Made by a program: the position numbers and the translations under genes. The notes beneath the pieces are model-generated. The model had not been told where the DNA came from and searched no databases. It saw only the letters and a list, made by a program, of their open reading frames with translations. Positions 54,816 to 64,000 of a stretch of DNA of 64,000 nucleotides are shown in pieces. This stretch comes from Lota lota (lineage: Eukaryota > Chordata > Actinopteri > Gadiformes > Lotidae): assembly GCA_026745465.1 (NCBI GenBank), contig JACYXH010000091.1:2826001-2890000 (forward strand). Reading direction: 5' to 3'. Each line of letters begins with the position of its first letter. Within the stretch, counting starts at the first letter, position 1.

Positions 54816-57255
54816 CTGCAGAAAAACAAACACATTTTACAAGATTAAGATGGGTAATTAACATCCAGAGAATTGTAATTATCTCACACTTCTATTTGGA
54901 AATTGTTGTAGAATTTAGATCACACTTTAATGTGTAGTATCTACTATTCACACTACCACTAATACAGATAATAAATAATATAATATAATAATAAGAAATG
55001 ACTGATCTTGCATTTATGAATGCTATAGCTACTCTGCACTCTGTCCAGTTGTTGTTTTGTTTAATTATGTTGCGTAGCGCTTTCACTTTTATTTGTAGCT
55101 ACTCCAATTTTGATTGGATGCTTGGCTTGTTCTCAGCCTAACTTGTAGGTTGTTTTGGATAAAAGTGTCTTCTTAATGACACTGATGTAAATCATAAAAG
55201 CTTGTGTCTACTTTACAATAACATTCCGATGTTGACACAGTCTCTGTGTAATATTGGTAGCTATAGCAAAGTGATCCCAAATCCAAATTTCCAAGACGCT
55301 TGGGAACGCTTACCTCAGGCTCATAGAGTGTACAATTTACAGACAAGTAATCAACGCCCATGCTGATTGAGAAGGAACCTTTGCAGAATCCCTTGTGCTA
55401 AAGAGAACAGAAAAGAGTGTCACAATGTTATTGAAATTGGAAATTTCCATGAGGATTTCGTTTTTTGTGGAAAAAGCATGTGAATGAACTAATGCAGAAA
55501 TAGATTACCATTTACTGATTTGAGGTGGTGGGAACAATATATGATATGCTATTCAAGGTACAAATTATTCAACTTTTTATTTTATTCAACTTACTGCGAA
55601 CTCGCAATCCATGAGGGGACACTTGACAGTGGTGGTATCGTTGTTGGCACAGGTGGATTCCTGGATGGTGTATTCAACTCCATAGTACTCCATAATACCT
55701 CCCTTTAGCACGCACACACACATACAAACACACACACACACACACACACTTTAATTAGACAGTGCACGTGACTGCATGTAGTACTGCATGTTGTATTATC
55801 CACCTTGTTGAGCTGAAATGTGATCATCTTCATAGACTGAATTTACCAAGTGAAATTAGCTGTTCATGTAAAGGTTAGACATAGTATAGATTACGCCTGC
55901 GTCTGCTACTGCTGACCTGTGACACAGCCCGGGTGATCTTGTCTAGATTGAAGCGATTGGATAGGCCGCTCTCCTTGTTGAATTTGTCCAGGGAGAGGGA
56001 GATGGCCTTCACTATGCGGGGGTTGTCCATGGCACTGTGTGTTGGGCAGTCGGGGCAAACCACTGTCAGCTTCATAGCTGCAACTGAAGAGAAGGAGTGA
56101 TTGGCTGTGATGAGCTGTTGCTATCTATTCATCCACCTCTCTCTGTCTCTGTCTGTCTCTCCATTCAATTTCAATTTCATTTTTCTTTATTGGCTAGACA
56201 AAAACATGTAGAAATAACAATATAAGGCAAGGAACATGGGCAATGGTCGTCTTCTAATAAATTTAAATACATACAAATTCCTGACTTTAAGATGTCATAA
56301 ACTATACCCACACGCTTGTGTTCTTGCTTACCTGGCCTGATCGTGCACTTGTATTTGTAAAGGCGCACCACCCTCTGTGGCCTGTTGATGTAGATGGTGG
56401 CTTTACACTGTCCATACACCTGCAGAAAAGAAGTGAGTATTATGTATTCACAAAGTAGTCCCCAGGGCAAAGCAAATGCTAACAAACGAAAAACAGGCTG
56501 TTGAAAGGGTCTTGGGAGGTGCAAGTTTGTGGAGGGCAGGCACTCATATTTCTGGGGAAAATAGGGTTAATATCTAATTTCATCATAGTGCGTATGTGTG
56601 TGTGTTGGCTAACCGGCGTGTCCTCCATGTGTCTGGGTTCACAGCTCCTCCAGTTCTTCTTGCTGAGAACATGGCAGTCTGTCTCCACAACGTCCATGGT
56701 AAGGTAGAACACAACTCCTGTCTCTGCCTGTAAAACACACATACACAGGTCCATCAGAAAATCAGTTCATCAATCTGATTAAACTAATTTCATTTAACAA
56801 TTAGTAGTGGCACTACATTATAGTACGATCAAATAACGATATTTTGACTTATATTTACACAAATAACAGCAACTGCAGTAGTAAAAACTACAATCCTTAT
56901 AAAAAAAGTGCCAGAGGGGCACTTCAGCCAATCAGGGCAAATGGGTGGTGACCTGGGCCACTGTAGCTACGGGCCTGCGCCCAGGCCCACCGGAAGGTGT
57001 TTGTACCACAAAGATGGACGCAGGCTAGCGCTAACTCACGTGTCTCATCTCGTTGACGTTGGCGAGGCGGTGCAGGCCCAGGATGTAGCCCTCCTGGCGG
57101 TCCTTGTTGATCTCGCTGACCGCCAGCCCGGCGGCGCTGAGGGCGATGGCGTCCGCGCACGAGCCCGTCTTCATGCCCCCATTGTCCTCCACAACGGGAG
57201 CGGCCAGGGTCATGCAGACCACGCATGCCAGCGACAGCAGACTGAGGAACTTCAT
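54144..57255 (-). CDS. Fetuin / alpha-2-HS-glycoprotein-like gene 2 with histidine-rich tail
   Basis: Seven coding exons give 482 residues. A signal peptide (MKFLSLLSLACVVCMTLA, cleavage near residue 18-19) shows it is secreted. Cystatin domain 1 spans about residues 25-139 (MDVVETDCHVL, VYGQCKATIYI), and domain 2 about 140-260 (CPDCPTHSAMDNP, DKFNKESGLSNRFNLDKITR, HKGFCKGSF, NCTLYEPE). Residues 260-482 are one exon: roughly 40 His in about 125 residues, mainly His alternating with Asp, Asn, Thr or Gly, then a Pro-rich end with DCP but no CPGRIRH-type motif. His-rich segments in plasma proteins such as HRG bind zinc and heparin; that is expected here, not shown. Sequons include NCT, NDT, NHS and NAS. 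Likely an ahsg-type paralogue. Confidence 0.9.
55314..55397 (-). CDS. Fetuin-like gene 2, exon 6
   Basis: 84 nt, phase 0 at both ends. It encodes HKGFCKGSFSISMGVDYLSV and NCTLYEPE. Acceptor TTTAG, donor GTAAGC. Confidence 0.93.
55595..55702 (-). CDS. Fetuin-like gene 2, exon 5
   Basis: 108 nt, phase 0 at both ends. It encodes MEYYGVEYTIQESTCANNDT and VKCPLMDCEFA. Acceptor AAAG (weak, preceded by 'gtgcta'), donor GTAAGT. Confidence 0.88.
55917..56083 (-). CDS. Fetuin-like gene 2, exon 4
   Basis: 167 nt. It encodes MKLTVVCPDCPTHSAMDNPR and DKFNKESGLSNRFNLDKITR, the start of cystatin domain 2. Acceptor TTCAG, donor GTCAGC. Confidence 0.93.
56332..56419 (-). CDS. Fetuin-like gene 2, exon 3
   Basis: 88 nt. 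It encodes VYGQCKATIYINRPQRVVRL and YKYKCTIRP. Acceptor TGCAG, donor GTAAGC; it leaves after one base. Confidence 0.93.
56614..56727 (-). CDS. Fetuin-like gene 2, exon 2
   Basis: 114 nt, phase 0 at both ends. Acceptor TACAG, donor GTTAGC. It encodes AETGVVFYLTMDVVETDCHV and NWRSCEPRHMEDTP. Confidence 0.93.
57040..57255 (-). CDS. Fetuin-like gene 2, exon 1
   Basis: 216 nt, phase 0. ATG at 57255, donor GTGAGT at 57039. It encodes the signal peptide and ALSAAGLAVSEINKDRQEGY. A TATA box lies about 40 bases upstream of the ATG. Confidence 0.94.
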
Positions 57256-57292
57256 GGTGATGCTCTCTCAATGCTACACAGGAATGCTGGGT

Positions 57293-57300
57293 CTTATATA
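57293..57300 (-). promoter_or_regulatory. TATA box of fetuin-like gene 2
   Basis: TATATAAG on the minus strand, 38-45 bases upstream of the ATG at 57255. A start about 25-30 bases downstream would leave a very short 5' UTR. A TATA promoter suits a highly expressed, tissue-restricted plasma protein gene. Confidence 0.6.
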
Positions 57301-57382
57301 GCCCTGCACGACCCATGATACGGCCTTGACATCAGGAACCCTCCCCAGGGAGAGATGGCCCCGCCCCTCACTGTTACTGCCA

Positions 57383-57409
57383 CCCCCCCCCCCCCCCCCC
57401 CCCCCCCCC
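57383..57409. repeat. Poly-C run
   Basis: Twenty-seven C bases about 85 bases upstream of the TATA box of fetuin-like gene 2 (G-rich on the coding strand). Confidence 0.9.
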
Positions 57410-57482
57410 TTGTGTGGATATAGTACCCCCCATGCTTATTTCACTCAAGTCCTTGGTGGCCTCCATATCCCCAGCTGTAACA

Positions 57483-57521
<39 letters not shown>

Positions 57522-58091
57522 GCACTTTGGGGGTTATCAACCAATAGGTCACATTTGGAGTGATGCTAGGGTGAGCCCTGATCTACTGTGTTCCGTGCAA
57601 GCAACCTCCACACCAATCCAGATCCAGGTGAATAAACATGCCCTATGGACTGTACTACAAATACAAACAAAACACCTACTCACCCACACAAACACACACA
57701 CACACACACACACATGCACACACATACTGTGCAATATTGAGGACGGGAGGAAGGCACTCGTGTGTGTCTTAAAAGAGGACTTTGTCACCAAATCTAAGCA
57801 ATCAAAGTGTATTGAAATGGCATGCTATGGTTTTCAACCATGTTCTCTTCCATATCGGCAACCCCACCCGTTTGGCCACCCGGTGTGGTTATCACAGGCT
57901 GGAGGGTAGCTTCAGAATGGTGATTCAGCAGGAATACAGCTGCATGCCGACACCCGCGGTTCTTCCCTCTTATCACTTGAGTACCATTCTGTTGTGATTC
58001 ACTGATGCCCCGGAGGGGGGGTGAGCACACAATCTGCATACTCTGAAGGCAGTACTCCCCCTCTCCACCCCACACATGTAAACATGCACAT

Positions 58092-58134
<43 letters not shown>

Positions 58135-60300
58135 TGCACACACACGCAAACCCTGCACACTCACTCACTCACTCACTCACAAATTAATAAAGCATCTGAA
58201 ATGTATGAAGGCTTTTTGGCCTTTTTTAAGTACAGGCTTTTCATTATTTTTTTATTCAATTTGTAAATATTCTATGCTTATTTTGTATTCTTAAAAAAAA
58301 TACGAATCAAAGCTACAATAGGTCTTGCTTTGCTTTAGTGGTAGATTTTCTTTCAAATCATTGGGGTCATATGCATTGGATTAGAAATGTTTTACCTGTA
58401 CCAGACATTTAAATCTCCCTTGCTCTCTATCCTTTGCTCTGCTAAACACTCACAGACACAAATGTCTTTCCCTACCAGATATGCCTTGCATGCATAGCTT
58501 ATGTTATTGTCTTTGACCAATTGATCAATTAAGTAAAAGCATTGTCTGCATTCATTTCTGCCCGAAAACCCTTCTAATTGATATGCTGCTATACTTGTTT
58601 ATAGAGTGTGCAATTAAAAGCTTGTATATAAAACCTGTTTATAAATGCTTGATTGCAATCAACTAAATGTTTTAGACACACACAAAAACAGACAGGTCCT
58701 CTCTTTTTTCACGGAAAACCATTTAACTTTAAAGTCAATGCCCACCAAACCACCAAAGTGCAAGAAAATCTATAATGTTTGGTTTTGGTGCAACCATGTG
58801 CAGTGAGTTATATAATGAGAGAGATTGCAAGCACACACGTACACTCACTCAGTCATGCACACACACAGACACACACAGACACACACACACACACACATGC
58901 ATTTTTGATGAAAAATAAACCTTTCAACATGTCACTCCATGCGGAGAAGTTTGTTAGACTTCACGGTGAATTGTAAGCCCAATACAGCCAGGCTAAATGT
59001 TGCTATCTCCTCATCTCTATGCTGACAAAAGCTGAGCCCTATCAATGGTCATAGGTTTTAGGTCTTTAGACCTTGGTCCTTTACTGATTCACTCATCGTT
59101 GCTCTACTATGTTAAAATGGCCATATTGAATTAGACATGAGTGATAAACATGGAGGTGAGGGGAGAAAAAGTGTTATTGTTCCAATACTTTTTCACTGGA
59201 AGAATTACTTTCATTATAATACGTGTTATCAAGTACTTTGTTATCTGTATAGCCTATTAAAGGTAACGAGTAAGATTATTAGTTTAAAATATAACTTAAA
59301 TGAACTGCAATTATCAACAGAATGTGAAGAAATACCAGTTTTGACATCACGATATATTTCAAAGATCATCAAAGATATATTTAAGATATTTGCGATATCT
59401 TAAATAATCCTAAAACGCCCACATGGTCCACTTGTATAGCTGTTTATATGTCTTTCTTTAGAAAAATCTCCAGGTTGTGAGTCTAGTTCATCAAAAGAAA
59501 ATTCGGATTCACAATCTTCATAAAATATTATAAATGATCCTAATCTTTCAAAGAGTTGGTGTATATTTCTGAAAAGGAGGATGAATATATTTTTCATGAA
59601 AGGTGAACATTTATTTAGCGATTAAGCTTAGGATCTGAGCACTCATCAAGGATTTAGTTTGATTTTCATTTTCAATTCATCATATTAGCCTTACTTGCAT
59701 GTTCTGTTTTAGCCCTCGACAGCACATTGAGGTTGCCTGCATTTAAAATTATAAAAAATGTTAAGTGGTATTGTCGAAGATCTTCATTTAAATAAATGTT
59801 AAATCATCATCTATTGTCGAATGAGGTAACACAATGGGGATTAAGCATATAACTGCTGAAAGCCCTTACATTTGCAGTATTATTAGTGTAGGTGGCGACC
59901 TCTGGGAATAAATCCTGCTTATCGCCAAAGTTGTCACCAAACAGAACGAAATGGAAATCTTTGAGATTGCCGCTTTAGATCAAATGAATTATTGTTAAGG
60001 ATTCCACAATTAGTTTCTTGAAGAACAAAACTATGACAAATGTGTTTGCTTTCTTCTGTCTACTTTGCCCTTGACCACTTGTGCTTCTAGTATGAAAAAT
60101 AATGGTACTTACAGCATTCTTTAATGTGACCCAAATACTTACTTTATGAGATTTTAAAATTCTGACTTACCATAGCCTTTATTATATTACAGAATTGTTC
60201 ATTATCCAAAATATTTGCATTTAAGTTCTAATACACTTGGATTTTTAGAAGTATTCTTTAAAGTTAAACGAGTTAAACGAGTGTCTCAAAGAGTAACTTT

Positions 60301-60331
60301 GACACACACACACACACACACACAGACATGT

Positions 60332-60374
<43 letters not shown>

Positions 60375-60399
60375 GGCACACACACACACACACACACGC
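60301..60399. repeat. Interrupted CA repeat
   Basis: Two CA blocks separated by 'gacatgtg', and a third after 'aaagg'. Confidence 0.88.
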
Positions 60400-61182
60400 A
60401 CACACATAGACATGTGCAGAAGTACATAAACAAAATGTACCTGCTCTCCTGCAGGCCTGTATGTGTATCAGATGAAGGCTGTGGAGGCAACCACTCAACA
60501 GCATCTGCTCTGAAAGGACACCTGGACCTGGCGTTCCACACGTAGCCTGTTTCCCATCACAGCTCATTATAGACACACAAAGATTTCTGATAAGGGCTTA
60601 CATGGCCCACCGTTATACTGTATATTTATTTACATCGATTTATTCACTTATGTTTTAGGCATTAAATGCATTGTTGAACGTTTTTTGCCAACTTCTTTTT
60701 TTTATCGTAACCTAGATTGTCGTGTGTGAGTGTCAAGTAAAACAGGTAAAATGAAGGATAGTAAGCAAAGATTTACTCAAATAGTAACAGGCCTACATTT
60801 ACCATGGCAATAAAGCCCTTTGAATCTTGATTCTTGAAATATAGATAGATGCCCTATGTCAAATGTCAAATGAATTGTAACTTTTAACCATAGATAATGT
60901 GGCATGTTGAGCTCAAATCAAACATCTGCCGCAGTATTTGTTCCGGTGATTGCTGGTGCAAACCATCATGGATAAAAATGGTGTGTGTATGGCGTCCCCG
61001 TGTCCCCAATTATTCTTGTCACAAGGGGGCAGTATAGCTCCAGTCAATGAAGCCACAGCAAGGATTTTATCCACAGAGGCACAGTTTCTTGATTACTGCA
61101 GGCTTTCTTTTTTGCTTTTTATTTTGGAATAAAAATACTAATAATGTGAAAGTAAAAATGTGTCTGTGTGTGACAGGTCAAT

Positions 61183-61296
<114 letters not shown>

Positions 61297-62929
61297 AAAA
61301 TACACCTCAACGACACCTTGGAAAGACTAGGAGTGTGGCCTGAATCCTGAACCTCCCTTCATTATTTTTGTAGATTGTACTTCCTCAAAGTCCAAAAAGC
61401 CGTGGTTTCATTCAGCTGCACTGTCGCAGAAATGTGAGTGGAATGGTAATTGGTTGCCTAAATCGATAAGAGGGAAATTGCGTTTGACCGCTATGGATTT
61501 CATGGAACATCATTTTTTGATAGCTTGATAACCCTTAATAACATAATTATTAGTAAATTATGAATTGCTGTTGTCCATCACTTTGAGCTTGTCAGCTGGG
61601 TAGGCATTGATGCCATGTCTATAGCCTACCTATTCTTCTTCTCTTCCTTCTTCTTTTCCTCCGTCTCCTCCTCAGCCTAGTGGCTTTACATGCATAGGTC
61701 TACCCTCTGTCCCTTTTCTTCCAGCCACTTCACCTCATAAGGGATGAACGTCACCTACCCCCCCCATGTTCAGTGGCTTACCCCTATGGGAAACTGAATG
61801 GGCTTTCTTTCTCCGTCAAAGCTGTTCATGCTCACAGCACAGGCTTTCCAAAAATGAATACGTTGATACCCACGTACGTTTTGCTTTCAAAAGGTTCACG
61901 GTTCCATTTTTTCTTTGACTGTTATCATGTCGAAGCCATGGTCGAAACCCTTTATTTGTTATTCCCAACATTAGCTGCTTCTATCCAATTTTGCACATAA
62001 TTTGGGTCTGTTGGGAATGCATGACACCGCCTGCAAGTTCTCATCCTACCTGCCAAGTTGGTTGATTTCACAAATCACACACAGATGTACACAAACTTCA
62101 AAAGACTCACGATGCTCACACCGACGCCCACAGTGTACACGCACTCAAGCATGCATGAAACACATTCAATCTGTTTTTGCAAACTGCATTACGGAATGCA
62201 CAAACTTCACCTTCTCTGATCCTGGCATTGGCAGAAAACACAAACCTAAATCAGCTGCTAATGATTTGAAAGGTTTTTTCTCCGCGCCCTCCAGGCCATT
62301 CGGGACCACATGTGTTGAAAGATATATATAGTGTGTGTGTGCGTGTGTGTGTCTATTAGACAGAAGATTTGAATCTAGTCCAGGCTCCGGGCGCGAGATG
62401 AAAGCAGACGGAGTCCATGGAATGGCTCATGAACTCAGATGTGAGGTAATTTAAGAGGAACTCTTAAAAATAGCAAGGAGACATACATACGGAAAACAAG
62501 AAACTGGAGAAAAAGGCTCGGCTAAAGTGAGAAAGAAAGGTGAAGCTAACATGATAGTCAGTGAGTCAGTGGTCGTAGCTGTGGGGGATGATGCACTTTC
62601 TTTTTTCCCTCCTCTATCTTCTCATCTTCACACATTCATCACAACACACCTAACCACCTGAGGACGTCGAACCCCCGAAAGCCAGAAGCCCACCGGCCTG
62701 GTCTGTGGCTCAATCTCATAAGCCAGAGAGGAGAACCATGGCTCGTGATGAGGAAAAAGGTTAGCCTACTTAGGTCTGTCATGAATAACCAGCATTATTA
62801 TTGCTGTAATGGAGGACCCTGGAGGGGCCTTTGATGGGTCCCAGCAGCACTACAGCCATACACTTCACAGTGTAAACCTAGCATTAGTTTATGAGTGCCT
62901 GAAATGAAAGGGTTTCGTTATTTCTCATT

Positions 62930-63297
62930 GGTTACACTTTATAATAAGGCAGCATTAATAAAACATGAACACCATTAGTCAGTTATTACTTGACCATGAA
63001 TTAACCATTAACTAACTGTTGATCAATAGTTAACTAATGGTGATGTAATAATTTACTAATGTCTGTCATGTAATCATGTTTGGTAATCATGTTCATGTTA
63101 CCTAAGGTTCATGTTAACTAAGGTATTAATGTATACATTATTTAATATAGCTAGGGTTAACCTTAACCCTTTCCCTAACCCACCAACCCTAACCCCAACC
63201 CTAACCCCTATGGAATAATTATATCTTAATGGTTATTAATGCATTAACTAATGTTACTTATTGGTTAATTAATGTACCCTTATTGTAAAGTGTTACC
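62930..63297. mobile_element. MITE with GGTTACACTTTA-type inverted ends
   Basis: The left end 'ggttacactttataataagg' is the near-exact reverse complement of the right end 'ccttattgtaaagtgttacc' (two mismatches). The interior holds repeated 'ttaactaatg' motifs and a CCCTAA-rich patch. No open frame. The end sequence is familiar from abundant non-autonomous fish elements; the family was not assigned. Confidence 0.7.
63161..63210. repeat. CCCTAA-like degenerate repeat
   Basis: Several imperfect copies of ccctaacc/ccaaccctaa, resembling telomeric repeat, but inside the MITE and therefore probably part of that element. Confidence 0.6.
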
Positions 63298-64000
63298 TCC
63301 TCGTTTGAAAACAGGGTTTCTGTGTTAACTGGTTAGTTCAGGATTTTGGCCTTTTTGCCTTCTGTGATCCTTAGACAAATGTAAAATAAGCTGAATTCTC
63401 GTTTTTGGAATTCACCTTTTGAACGTAGTTTGTTCCAGATATATACACTTAAATAGATTCATGTTTGCATTATCTGGAAGGTGTATTACGTTGAGATGCG
63501 TAGCTAATGCTCTGGCACCTGGGAATTTACATCAGCGGGCTAATGATGACCGGTACCGGTACGTAAATCACGATCACTGAACTGATCAGCAAATAAGTGC
63601 TCACTGCTCTTGTCTAAACCTGGGAAGGATCACAAAAGGCAAAAAAGCCCAAACCCTTAACCAACCCTTTAAATACACAAATGGATTACTATACTATTGA
63701 CCATAATATATTATTGTATTATATTGGGATATAATTTAATGAATACAATAAATACATAAATACAATAAATAATATTAGTAAAATATATAAAGATACACAG
63801 AACAATGTAATCTACATGTTTTAGGTAATCTGAGTTGAATAGGATTATTATATTATATATTTATTTGTTGATACAATTAACACAATACATAATTTTTAGT
63901 AGACAGATGAATATGTTGTTTTTAACTGAGTATGATGTAGTATAAATTTATATTTGCATAGGCCTATCATACATTTCTATAATGATACCACCATAATAAA

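Noticed and set aside
54135..54861. Plus-strand frames of 91-148 codons
   Set aside because: Antisense of the His-rich fetuin tail (CAC/CAT repeats read as GTG/ATG).
63161..63210. Interstitial telomere or chromosome-end signal
   Set aside because: Only a few degenerate units, enclosed by MITE ends.

Overview
The window is nuclear DNA from a vertebrate, almost certainly a teleost fish. The evidence is the gene content (interrupted genes with GT/AG introns: a NOS1AP orthologue, a C1orf226 orthologue, a UHMK1 orthologue and two fetuin-type glycoproteins), the compact introns, and an extreme density of simple repeats: long CA/GT, CT/GA, CCT, poly-C and poly-G runs. Repeat load of this kind is known from several fish genomes, gadids among them, but the species cannot be read from the sequence. 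No prokaryotic, viral or organellar gene was seen.

Region by region. (1) 1-18850, plus strand: the 3' half of nos1ap, the adaptor that links neuronal nitric oxide synthase to its partners. Four coding exons are present, ending in the PDZ-ligand tail EIAV. The N-terminal PTB domain lies upstream of the window. (2) 18851-30576: nos1ap 3' UTR and an intergenic stretch rich in repeats, including the second copy of a ~620-bp repeat whose first copy lies in a nos1ap intron, and a nested hAT-like element. (3) 30577-33435, plus strand: a three-exon orthologue of human C1orf226, which also neighbours NOS1AP in human. Exon phases allow in-frame splicing from nos1ap exon 3 into this gene. (4) 33436-40440: AT-rich intergenic DNA with a TTAA-flanked MITE. 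(5) 43796-47211, minus strand: a complete nine-exon uhmk1 (KIS kinase: protein kinase plus UHM/RRM domain), probably with a long 3' UTR extending towards 40460. (6) 49577-53268 and 54144-57255, minus strand: two tandem fetuin/alpha-2-HS-glycoprotein-like genes (8 and 7 coding exons). Both have two cystatin domains, matching exon phases and unrelated C-terminal tails. The upstream one carries a long histidine-rich tail. (7) 57301-64000: no gene seen; microsatellites and a MITE.

How the genes relate: nos1ap, C1orf226 and uhmk1 lie close together in human 1q23.3, so that part is conserved synteny. The fetuins are secreted, typically liver-made plasma proteins whose human relatives lie on chromosome 3q27, so their placement here marks a different neighbourhood in fish. 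The five loci are not a pathway. Exon boundaries were derived by hand from splice consensus, codon phase and similarity to remembered family sequences; none was checked against RNA.
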